The translations under genes were made by a program, and so were the position numbers. From assembly GCF_039621805.1 (NCBI RefSeq), contig NZ_CP155074.1, positions 1,736,001 to 1,800,000 on the forward strand: a stretch of DNA of 64,000 nucleotides, in the 5' to 3' direction. This DNA is from Paraburkholderia sp. PREW-6R. GTDB lineage: Bacteria; Pseudomonadota; Gammaproteobacteria; Burkholderiales; Burkholderiaceae. The notes beneath the pieces are model-generated. The model ran no database searches, was not told where the DNA came from, and saw nothing but the letters and a program-made list of their open reading frames with translations. Within the stretch, counting starts at the first letter, position 1. Each line of letters opens with the position of its first letter. Below are positions 8,871 through 16,486 of this stretch, piece after piece.

Positions 8871-10285
8871 GATGCGGATGCCTCCAACGTGCGGACATCG
8901 GTAATGGCGCCAGTGATCGCCGCAGCGGCCGCCATTGCCGGACTCATCAGGTGCGTGCGGCCTCCGCGTCCCTGGCGGCCTTCGAAATTACGGTTGGTGG
9001 TGGACGCACACCGCTCGCCCGCGCCGAGCACGTCGTCGTTCATCGCGAGGCACATCGAGCAGCCCGGCTCGCGCCATTCGAAGCCCGCATCGAGCAGCGT
9101 CCTCGCGATCCCTTGCTGTTCAGCGGCCCGGCGCACGCTTCCGGAGCCCGGCACGACCATCGCGCGCACACCTTTTGCGACGCGCTTGCCGCGCACGATC
9201 TCGGCCACCGTGCGCAAGTCTTCGATGCGCCCGTTGGTGCACGAGCCGATGAACACACGGTCGATGCGCGTACCGGCAATCGATTGATTGGCAGCAAGTC
9301 CCATGTAGTCGAGCGCGCGGCGCAGCGACGCGGCGGCTTCGTGCGTCGCTTGCGAAGCTTCGTCGGGAATCGGCTGATCGATCGCGACCGCCTGGTCAGG
9401 ACTCGTGCCCCAGGTGACGAACGGGGCGATGCTCCGTGCGTCGAAGCGATGCTCGATGTCAAAGCGCGCGCCGACATCGGTATAGAGGTCGCGCCAGTCT
9501 TCGAGCGCGGCTTGCCATGCAGTTTCGTCGAGTGACGGTGTGTGGGCGCGCACGTAGTCGAAGGTGGTCGCATCCGGAGCGATCAGCGCCGCACGCGCGC
9601 CGGCTTCGACGGTCATGTTGCACAAGGTCATGCGGGCCTCGGCCGAAAGCGATGCGATCGTCGAACCGGCAAACTCCACGGCATAACCGCGCGCACCTTG
9701 CGCGCCGATCCTGCTGATGATCCAGATGACGACGTCCTTCGATGACGTGCCATACGGAAGCGGGCCATCGACCGTGATGCGCATGGTCCGCGCGAGCCGG
9801 TACACGAGCGTTTGGGTGGCGAGCACGTGCTCGACTTCCGAGGTGCCGATGCCAAAGCCCAATGCGCCGAGTGCGCCGTACGTGGTGGTATGGCTGTCTC
9901 CGCACAGTACGACCATGCCGGGACGAATCAGCCCGAGCTCCGGCGCGACGATATGCTCAATGCCCTGCAGCGGATCGTCCGCGGCGAGGAGCCGTATGCC
10001 GCCTTGCTCGCAGTTGCGCGCGAGGTTCTGCGCCTGCAGCAACGACGCTGCATCGCGAATCACGCGCGGCGACTCCGCATGCGTGGGAATGATGTGGCTC
10101 ACGACGGCGAGGTGCTGGCGCGGACGGCGCACCGCGCGACGGCGTGCGTCGAGCGCGCTGAACGCTTGCGGGCTGGTGTACTCGTTCATCAGATGCAGAT
10201 CCGCATACAGCAGCACGTTCTGTTCGTCGATACGCGACACCGTGTGCGAATCGACGAGCTTCTGGTAAAGGGTTCGGTCGGACAT
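8867..10285 (-). CDS. leuC: 3-isopropylmalate dehydratase large subunit-like (LeuC paralogue)
   Basis: The 472-residue product matches LeuC along its length: HLMNEYTSPQAFSAL, CGDSHTTTYGALGALGFGIG, IGSCTNGRIEDLRT and EPGCSMCLAMNDDVLGAGE, which hold the three cysteine ligands of the [4Fe-4S] cluster, then NRNFEGRQGRGGRTHL. One place differs. LeuC proteins usually read DHNV/DHNI near residue 60, matching the Asp-His pair of aconitase; this one reads AVVSHIIPTH, keeping His but with Ser for Asp and Ile for Asn. The gene follows the hydrolase gene by four bases and overlaps leuD. It is probably a catabolic paralogue; the biosynthetic leuCDB set would be expected elsewhere. Confidence 0.88.
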   Translation of the reverse strand: MSDRTLYQKLVDSHTVSRIDEQNVLLYADLHLMNEYTSPQAFSALDARRRAVRRPRQHLAVVSHIIPTHAESPRVIRDAASLLQAQNLARNCEQGGIRLLAADDPLQGIEHIVAPELGLIRPGMVVLCGDSHTTTYGALGALGFGIGTSEVEHVLATQTLVYRLARTMRITVDGPLPYGTSSKDVVIWIISRIGAQGARGYAVEFAGSTIASLSAEARMTLCNMTVEAGARAALIAPDATTFDYVRAHTPSLDETAWQAALEDWRDLYTDVGARFDIEHRFDARSIAPFVTWGTSPDQAVAIDQPIPDEASQATHEAAASLRRALDYMGLAANQSIAGTRIDRVFIGSCTNGRIEDLRTVAEIVRGKRVAKGVRAMVVPGSGSVRRAAEQQGIARTLLDAGFEWREPGCSMCLAMNDDVLGAGERCASTTNRNFEGRQGRGGRTHLMSPAMAAAAAITGAITDVRTLEASAS

Positions 10286-10289
10286 GAGA

Positions 10290-11168
10290 TTACTCGCTCA
10301 AGAAAGGCAGCACGCGCGCGAGCAACTGCTGCGGCGCTTCTTCGGGAATGTAGTGGCCGCAAGGCAGCGCTTCGCCCCGTACGTTCGGCGCATACGCCCG
10401 CCATTCGGTGAGCGGATCGAAGCATTGTTCGATCACGCCCTGCGCGCCCCAGAACGCCATGAACGGACAGCCGATCCGCTGCCCGGAGGCGAGCGTCGCA
10501 CGGTCGTGTTCGAGGTCGACCGTCACGCTTGCCCGATAGTCCTCGCAGATGCCGTGCGCCGTGTCAGGGTCGGACAGACACCGCAGATAGTCGGCGTAAG
10601 CGGCCGGCGTGAACGGCGCAAGCCCGGCGCTGCGCGCGCCGATGGTCTGCCTGAGATAGAGATCGGGGTCCGCACGGATGAGCGTCTCCGGGAACGGGGC
10701 CGGGCGCACCAGCATGAACCAGTGCCAGTAGGCGCGCGCAAAGTCGAACGAAGTCTGCTCGTACATTGCGAGCGTCGGCGCGACATCGAGCGTCACGAGG
10801 CGCGTCACGGCCTCCTGATGATCGAGCGCCATGCGGGCCGCGACGCGCCCGCCCCGATCGTGGCCGATGACGCTGAAGCGCTGATGGCCGAGGCCGCGCA
10901 TCAGTTCGACCTGATCGAGCGCCATGCGGCGCTTCGCGTAGTTCGCGTGATCCGCTGCGCCCTGCGGCTTGCCGCTGTCGCCGTAGCCGCGCAAGTCCGC
11001 AGCGATCACCGTGAAATGCTCGGCGAGCGTCGGCGCGACCTTGTGCCAGATCGCATGCGTTTGCGGATGTCCGTGCAAAAGCAGAAGCGCGGGGCCGCGC
11101 CCGGCCTGGACCGCGTGAATGCGTATGCCGTCGACGGTTGTCGAAACGTTGCTGAAGCCTTCGAACAT
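10290..11168 (-). CDS. Alpha/beta hydrolase of the haloacetate/fluoroacetate dehalogenase type
   Basis: The 292-residue product starts at an ATG with CAGGAGA upstream. It has LLLHGHPQTHAIWHKVAP (oxyanion segment) and ADLRGYGDSGKPQG. The nucleophile elbow is IGHDRGGRVAARM, where the nucleophile is Asp and not Ser. The following Arg residues are those that bind the carboxylate in fluoroacetate dehalogenases, and YWHWFMLVRPAPFPETL matches their halide-binding cap segment. The catalytic His lies in LPCGHYIPEEAP. It likely cleaves a halo-acid or opens a related ester or epoxide. It is the first gene of an operon with leuC-like and leuD-like genes and is divergent from a LysR gene 117 bases away. 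Confidence 0.88.
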   Translation of the reverse strand: MFEGFSNVSTTVDGIRIHAVQAGRGPALLLLHGHPQTHAIWHKVAPTLAEHFTVIAADLRGYGDSGKPQGAADHANYAKRRMALDQVELMRGLGHQRFSVIGHDRGGRVAARMALDHQEAVTRLVTLDVAPTLAMYEQTSFDFARAYWHWFMLVRPAPFPETLIRADPDLYLRQTIGARSAGLAPFTPAAYADYLRCLSDPDTAHGICEDYRASVTVDLEHDRATLASGQRIGCPFMAFWGAQGVIEQCFDPLTEWRAYAPNVRGEALPCGHYIPEEAPQQLLARVLPFLSE

Positions 11169-11285
11169 GATTGTCTCCTGATCGTGATTCAAGTCTAATT
11201 GATGAACAGGCCGACCTGATTTCCTGCCAAGCATTCCGGTCGTAACCTGAAGTAACGAATCGCTTGATCTTTAGGAGGGGACGGA

Positions 11286-12188
11286 ATGGATGGTTTCTCG
11301 GACCTGAGCCTGTTCGCACTCGTGGCGCGCCACCGGAACCTCGCGGCGGCGGCGCGCGAGGTTGGCGTGACGCCGCCTGCAGTCAGCAAGCGGCTGGCGC
11401 AACTGGAACGTCGCCTCGGCGTGCGCTTGATGAATCGGACGACACGGCGTCTGAGCCTCACACCGGAGGGCGAGCTTTACCTGTCAAACGGCTCGCGCAT
11501 TCTCGACGAGTTGTCGGAACTGGAGCATCGCGTCACGCAAAGCCGTGGCGAACCGACCGGCTTGTTACGGGTCAACGCGTCGTTCGGGTTCGGGCGGGCG
11601 CGTATCGCGCCCGCGGTGTCGGAGTTCGTCGAGCGCTATCCCGCGATGAAAATCATGTTGCACCTGACGGACCGGCCGGTGAGCCTACAGGGCGAAGGCT
11701 TCGATCTTGGCATTCGCTTCGGCGAGGTGCCGGACGCACGTATCAACGCACGCCTGCTGCTCGAAAACAGGCGGCTGGTATGCGCGTCGCCTGCTTACCT
11801 GGCGCGGCACGGCAGGCCCTCCGTGCCGCACGACCTGACACGGCATGCGTGCATCGTTCTGCGCGAGAACGAGTCGGCTTACGGCACGTGGTATTTTTCT
11901 CGCGGCAAGCGCACCGAAACGGTCAAGGTCGATGGAGCGTTGTCCAGCAACGACGGCAGCGTCGTTCTTCATTGGGCGCTCGAAGGTCGGGGGATCGTCG
12001 TACGATCGCAGTGGGAGATCGAAGGACACCTGGCGCGTGGCGAACTCGTGCCGTTGCTCGCGGACTGGACACTGCCGGATGCCAACATTCACGCGATCTA
12101 TCTGGAGCGCAATCAGCTTTCGGTCAAACTCAGGACGTTTGTCGACTTCCTCGGCGAGTATCTGCGCAGGCCAGCGAATCTCGCGTGA
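11286..12188 (+). CDS. LysR family transcriptional regulator
   Basis: The 300-residue product begins with the LysR winged helix (LFALVARHRNLAAAAREVG, SKRLAQLERRLGVRLMNR) and has an effector domain from about residue 90 (LLRVNASFGFGRARIAPAVS, GFDLGIRFGEVPDARI). A strong ribosome site (TTTAGGAGGGG) precedes the ATG. It belongs to the DmlR-like group, whose members often respond to hydroxy-acids. It is divergent from the hydrolase-leuC-leuD operon, so it is the probable activator of that operon. No clear T-N11-A box was chosen within the 117-base intergenic region. Confidence 0.92.
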   Translation: MDGFSDLSLFALVARHRNLAAAAREVGVTPPAVSKRLAQLERRLGVRLMNRTTRRLSLTPEGELYLSNGSRILDELSELEHRVTQSRGEPTGLLRVNASFGFGRARIAPAVSEFVERYPAMKIMLHLTDRPVSLQGEGFDLGIRFGEVPDARINARLLLENRRLVCASPAYLARHGRPSVPHDLTRHACIVLRENESAYGTWYFSRGKRTETVKVDGALSSNDGSVVLHWALEGRGIVVRSQWEIEGHLARGELVPLLADWTLPDANIHAIYLERNQLSVKLRTFVDFLGEYLRRPANLA

Positions 12189-12316
12189 CGCGTCTTCCTG
12201 TTGCGCACCGAAACGAACGGCGCCTTTACGCGCCGGCATCGAATGACGCTGGTTGGCCGACAAGCGCGCTTCGAATGCCGACCCTCGCAAGGTCGTTGGC
12301 AACTTCGCAAGATGCG

Positions 12317-13144
12317 TCATCTGTCGGCGCTTCGGTGGGCTAGCCGGAAAGCACGCGGGGTCATGCCGTCGTATCGATGAAACACTTCGGTGAAATGCTG
12401 CTGAGTCTGAAAGCCCGCGCGCGCGCCAACGTCAACCAGGGGAATGGTTTCCTCGCGCAACATCGTCCTCGCAAATTTCACTCGTTCGAGCGTCACGTAT
12501 AGATGGGGCGGCGTACCTGTCGCCATTTTGAAGGCCCGCGCGAAGTTCGATGCACTCATGTGCACCAGCACTGCAAGGTGCTCGACCAGAATGGTTTCGG
12601 CAATATGCTCACGAACGAAGGCTTCAATGCGAGTCAACCTCTGACGCGTAAGAGGCAGGGGCGGACCGGCCGCGCCTGCACAGTGCCCATAGCGGACAGC
12701 GATATGCACCGAGACGACATCCGCAAACGCGTCGGCGCACGCTGCGTCGATGAGATCCGCGTGAAGCAAAGCATTCAACGTTTCTGCGGTTTCGCTCAAA
12801 AACGGGTCCCAGAACCGGGTCCATTTAGGGATCGCGTCGCACGCATCTTGCGAAGCTTGCCCGGGTAAGCCCGGTTTAAGTGCGATCACCCATCCATTCG
12901 GCGGGTCGTCAGTAATGGTCGCGAACTGCGCCCCCACCGGAAGGATGGAGACAAACGGTGCACTGATTGAAATGGAATGATTCGTCCCGAGATCGTCGAT
13001 GCCCGCAGCGCGTACAACAGTGTTGCCTGTCGGTACAACGAGCCGAAATCCCGACACCGGTTTCAGGCCGCCAGCGGCTAAAGCGACATTCATCGGTTGG
13101 CACCCGACGCCGTCATCCGAAGTCGATCCTGTTGCTGGTTTCAT
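12317..13144 (-). CDS. AraC family transcriptional regulator
   Basis: The product is 275 residues from the ATG at 13144. The last ~100 residues carry two helix-turn-helix motifs: HLAVLVHMSASNFARAFKMA and VGARAGFQTQQHFTEVFHRY, followed by GMTPRAFRLAHR, which is the AraC/XylS DNA-binding domain. The N-terminal ~170 residues are a divergent sensor region with no recognised motif. GGAGG is 12 bases before the ATG; a TTG three codons upstream is better spaced and could be the real start. It is convergent with the LysR gene on the left, and the gene to its right is the MgtC gene over 500 bases away, so its target is unclear. Confidence 0.87.
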   Translation of the reverse strand: MKPATGSTSDDGVGCQPMNVALAAGGLKPVSGFRLVVPTGNTVVRAAGIDDLGTNHSISISAPFVSILPVGAQFATITDDPPNGWVIALKPGLPGQASQDACDAIPKWTRFWDPFLSETAETLNALLHADLIDAACADAFADVVSVHIAVRYGHCAGAAGPPLPLTRQRLTRIEAFVREHIAETILVEHLAVLVHMSASNFARAFKMATGTPPHLYVTLERVKFARTMLREETIPLVDVGARAGFQTQQHFTEVFHRYDGMTPRAFRLAHRSADR

Positions 13145-13705
13145 GATGAGCAACGCCCTCCTTTCTGCCTCGCCGCACACCCGAGCTTAAGGTGGAGTTC
13201 AAGGCCGCCCAAGGCGGATTCGTCATATATCAGAAGCAACCATCGCCTCGTCTGGAGGCACTGCTGAGCTATCGCCGGGTCACTCAGTCGACGCTCGATC
13301 GATCGTAGGTTTCATACCTGACCATCCGTTCAGAACGCATTCTTCGGGATGGCTGTTTATGCCGGACATCACGCAGCGCAAACGAAGGAGCGGTATGCGC
13401 GGTCTGTAAGGTTGCCCGACAACGTCGTCATCATCGGTGTCTCATAAGTAGTTGAAGTGACAGATAGTAAAGAAGGTATCCGCTGAGGCAGTCACATTTC
13501 GGACAACTTACGCCTGTTCCGCATCGTTCCATGTCGAGCCGACCGATCGCTGCGATCGCAAGAGGACGACTTCGGCTTGCATGTTGAAGAGTCTCCTGAG
13601 CGGCGTTTGCCGCCTCATCAATTTGCTCCGCCCGGCACTAGACTGTAACGGGCGGCCAGCTGCTCGCGGACTGCACCGTGATGTGCACACCTTAGCGGGG
13701 GGTCA
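13145..13705. other. Intergenic stretch upstream of mgtC-like and araC-like genes
   Basis: About 560 bases separate the divergent AraC and MgtC genes. A GGCG-tttg-CCGC hairpin lies around 13601-13612, and a GCGATCGctGCGATCGC direct repeat is near 13544-13559. No open frame is convincing. mgtC genes in enterobacteria have regulatory leaders, but nothing here can be matched to one by eye. Confidence 0.35.
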
Positions 13706-14200
13706 ATGATTTCACATGTGCAATTGTCAGAGGTAATCTTGCGCATGGTCGCGGGCGTGCTCGTGGGCTGTATCGTCGGGCTCGATCGAAACCTGCATGG
13801 CAAGCCTACCGGCGTCAAGACGCTCGGCCTCGTTGCGCTCGGCGCCTGTCTCGTCACGATGGCAGGCATGTCCTTCGAACTACACGGTCTGAATGACAAC
13901 AGCGACGCCGGTCGTGCGATTCAAGGCGTGATTACGGGCATCGGTTTTCTCGGTGCCGGCGTCATCCTGCAAAACCGCGCCACCGGCAAGATTAGCGGCT
14001 TGACGACAGCGGCTTCGATCTGGGTCACCGCCGCGCTTGGCATTGTGTGCGGCATAGGCGCATGGCAGATTGCGGGTATTGCCACCGCCCTTCTCCTGCT
14101 GCTGCTTTCGGTCGGCGGCCGCGTTGAACGAGCGTTGCACCGGCGCTGGCTACGAAAGTCACCCGAGGAGCAGGCGGCCATCACACGGCACGACGAGTAA
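13706..14200 (+). CDS. MgtC/SapB family membrane protein
   Basis: The 164-residue protein has four or five membrane segments and the MgtC signature: GVLVGCIVGLDRNLHGKPTG, GVKTLGLVALGACLVTMAG, then ITGIGFLGAGVILQ and GLTTAASIWVTAALGIVCG. Family members influence magnesium homeostasis, ATP synthase activity and survival in acid or phagocytes. Only the N-terminal membrane domain is present; the C-terminal soluble domain of longer MgtC proteins is absent, as in most environmental relatives. It opens a run of stress-related genes. The start follows TTAGCGGGGGG, a plausible ribosome site. Confidence 0.9.
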   Translation: MISHVQLSEVILRMVAGVLVGCIVGLDRNLHGKPTGVKTLGLVALGACLVTMAGMSFELHGLNDNSDAGRAIQGVITGIGFLGAGVILQNRATGKISGLTTAASIWVTAALGIVCGIGAWQIAGIATALLLLLLSVGGRVERALHRRWLRKSPEEQAAITRHDE

Positions 14201-14283
14201 CACGGTGGCGCGCCAGGCCGCGCACTGCCCGCGGAACGGATAGGCCGCGTCAAAAGCATCAATGATGGCGCTGCGATACCTGA

Positions 14284-14718
14284 TCAGTGATGCTCGCTGT
14301 ACTCGGACCTCGCTTCAGGTGTTGCGCGTACCTTCGTGTATTGAAACTCTGGCAGCGCCTTGATCGCATCTTTCGTCGCACCGGCTAGCACCAATTTGCC
14401 ATTGACGAAATCGAGCTGCTCGATCGGGATGGCGACGTCATGATGCGCCACCCCCAGAAACTGGTTTGCGGCGACGATTGCAAACGATACGGAACGATCC
14501 GGCGCCACGATAATGTCATGAATGACGCCGACACGCTCATCCTTCTCGTTGAAGACGGGCTTGTCCATGATCGACTTTCTCACGCTCCAGCCTGCCACGA
14601 TCGCGGCCGATTCTGCCACGCTGACACCAAGCGGCTGGGTGCCGGCCACCTGGGCGTTTGCGTCTGGAACGAATCCAAGCGACGACGCGAGCAGCAATAC
14701 AAGGAGATTCGTTTTCAT
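14284..14718 (-). CDS. Exported PRC-barrel domain protein
   Basis: The 144-residue product has a signal peptide ending near PDANAQ. A PRC-barrel domain covers about residues 42-120 (SIMDKPVFNEKDERVGVIHD, IVAPDRSVSFAIVAANQFLG). PRC-barrels are small beta-barrels found in RimM, photosynthetic reaction centre H and many periplasmic stress proteins of Burkholderiales, where the role is not known. It lies next to the HdeD/Hsp20/ClpG set but on the opposite strand. AAGGGAAT stands just before the ATG. Confidence 0.88.
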   Translation of the reverse strand: MKTNLLVLLLASSLGFVPDANAQVAGTQPLGVSVAESAAIVAGWSVRKSIMDKPVFNEKDERVGVIHDIIVAPDRSVSFAIVAANQFLGVAHHDVAIPIEQLDFVNGKLVLAGATKDAIKALPEFQYTKVRATPEARSEYSEHH

Positions 14719-14999
14719 GAGATTCCCTTCGCTCTGGCGTTGAGGTGCGATGCCGGGCCCGCACTAAAACAGCCAGGCCACAACGTACGCAGCGTTAGTC
14801 CATGTTAGAAGTTCCCGCAGCAAACCGCTATAAAAAAGCGGCGATGGATCGTGTCATTTTTCATGCGTCTGGATGGCATGGCGAGCCCCTCGTGAACGAA
14901 TGCAGAATTGCGGAACGCATGGCAGAAACGCGAAAGAATCCCAGCTGTCCGGAGCCTAGACTCAAGTTCATTGCATGACGGCACGGCTCGGAGTTCCAC

Positions 15000-15575
15000 A
15001 TGGACGAACTGCTTGGACGCGCGTGGTGGATGCTCATTCTGCGTGGGACGGTAGCGCTTCTGTTCGGCAGTCTGGCGCTATTCTGGCCGGCTCTTACTCT
15101 GCTACTGCTTATTAATCTCTTTAGCGCCTACGCGATCGTCGGTGGCATTGTTGCGATCGTCGGAGCCATTCGTTACCGCGCGACACACGCCGGCTGGTGG
15201 GTGCCCTTGCTGCTCGGCCTTTGCAGCATCGGCGCCGGCCTGATCGCCGTACTACTACCGGGCATTGGTGCGCTCGCGCTGGTGGCCGTCATCGGTGCAA
15301 ATGCCGTTATCACCGGGGTATTCGATCTGATCTCGGCAGCCCGGCTGCACGGGCGCCTGCGCAATGCGTGGATGCTGGTGCTCACCGGCGTGGTGTCCCT
15401 GCTGTTCGGCATCTTTGTGCTGCTCTTTCCGGGCGCTGGCGCACTGGCGCTCGTCTGGGTGATCGGCGTGTATGCGCTGTTCACGGGCGCGCTGCTGTTC
15501 GTACTCGGCATCACAGCACGTGCCTGGCACCGTGAAGGCCCGAGCGGCGAGCCACACGCGCCGTTGCATCCGTGA
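15000..15575 (+). CDS. hdeD: HdeD family acid-resistance membrane protein (DUF308)
   Basis: The 191-residue protein has six hydrophobic segments arranged as a repeat of the DUF308 unit: WWMLILRGTVALLFGSLALF at the N-terminus and AWMLVLTGVVSLLFGIFVLL in the second half, with PALTLLLLINLFSAYAIVGG and VWVIGVYALFTGALLFVLG. HdeD contributes to acid and general stress tolerance in the inner membrane and is a regular member of the transferable heat-resistance/protein-quality-control islands with Hsp20 and ClpG. It is followed 158 bases later by hsp20. A CGGAG site precedes the ATG. Confidence 0.9.
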   Translation: MDELLGRAWWMLILRGTVALLFGSLALFWPALTLLLLINLFSAYAIVGGIVAIVGAIRYRATHAGWWVPLLLGLCSIGAGLIAVLLPGIGALALVAVIGANAVITGVFDLISAARLHGRLRNAWMLVLTGVVSLLFGIFVLLFPGAGALALVWVIGVYALFTGALLFVLGITARAWHREGPSGEPHAPLHP

Positions 15576-15608
15576 TCGCACCACTCGCGCACGCCTGCAG
15601 CACAACGT

Positions 15609-15657
15609 GAGACCGCGCGGCCGCCGTCGCGCGGCCGCGCCTCTCATCTCCGGAGAG
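15609..15657 (+). promoter_or_regulatory. Possible structured leader (RNA thermometer-like) before hsp20
   Basis: Downstream of hdeD, a very GC-rich inverted sequence (two GCGCGGCCGC copies at about 15615-15640) is followed by CTCTC (15641-15645), a seven-base loop and GAGAG (15653-15657). The second arm covers the ribosome site GGAGAG for an in-frame ATG at 15662, so the site could be hidden at low temperature. The 15662 start would add 24 residues to Hsp20, or act as a short leader coupled to the start at 15734, which has its own AAGGAG. This is inference from base pairing only. Confidence 0.3.
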
Positions 15658-15733
15658 TCGAATGGACGGCCCGTCGTCTCCAGTGATCCAGCCCCAGGTC
15701 TGGCACTGGCGTACCTCACGTAAGGAGAATCAC

Positions 15734-16363
15734 ATGCCTCTGGATCTCGACAGATGGAATCCGTTCCGGTTTCTACGCTCGAACGCGCAAAAAGGTGCAT
15801 CCGGCCTCGCCGAAGCGCCGCCCACCGGACAACAGGATGCCCGGCAAAACGGGCAACAGACTGACACACAGACGGGTAACGGTGCCGCGTCGGCAGCCGC
15901 GCCTGCGCCGGTATCGTTGGCGCATGCCAACTGGCCGTTGCCCGATCCGATTCATCTGATCGCCGATCTGATCCGCGATCCTTTCGGAGCCTCCGGGCCG
16001 CTCAAAAGCTGGTTTGGCGACTTCAGCGCAAGCGAGTTTCAACCGCGGATCGACGTCACCGATGAGAGCGACGCACTGCGTATCGTCGCCGAATTGCCGG
16101 GCATGACCCGCGACGACGTCGAACTCGAAGTGATAGAAGACATGCTGATCATCAGCGGCGACAAGCGCTTCGAATCGACGAGCGAAGAACAGGGATGCTA
16201 TCGGGTCGAGCGGTCGTTCGGACATTTTCAGCGCGCGGTCCCGCTGCCGGCGGACATTGATCTCGATCGGGCAGAGGCCCGCTTTGAAAACGGCGTGCTG
16301 ACGCTGCGCCTGCCCAAAGTGGCCGGAGAACCGGCCGTGAAGCGCCGCATCGAGATCAAATAA
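15734..16363 (+). CDS. Hsp20/alpha-crystallin small heat shock protein
   Basis: The 209-residue product starts at the ATG at 15734, with TAAGGAGAATCAC in front. The first ~95 residues are variable and Gln/Ala-rich (RQNGQQTDTQTGNGAASAA). The alpha-crystallin domain follows: FQPRIDVTDESDALRIVAEL, PGMTRDDVELEVIEDMLIIS, and the closing FENGVLTLRLPKVAGEPA. Small Hsps hold unfolding proteins for ATP-driven disaggregases. Directly downstream lies such a disaggregase (ClpG/ClpK), the same order as in the transmissible heat-resistance islands. The extended N-terminus is also seen in the island-type shsp20 proteins. Confidence 0.92.
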   Translation: MPLDLDRWNPFRFLRSNAQKGASGLAEAPPTGQQDARQNGQQTDTQTGNGAASAAAPAPVSLAHANWPLPDPIHLIADLIRDPFGASGPLKSWFGDFSASEFQPRIDVTDESDALRIVAELPGMTRDDVELEVIEDMLIISGDKRFESTSEEQGCYRVERSFGHFQRAVPLPADIDLDRAEARFENGVLTLRLPKVAGEPAVKRRIEIK

Positions 16364-16486
16364 TCCCCTCGGCACTCTGCGGTCATGCCAATGGTGAAAC
16401 CGCGGAAGACGTAGAGAAACCGATATTTTCCGCTCACCCCTACCCGCTCGGGAAGCGATGCCCGCACCGACGAAAAGGAGATCATC

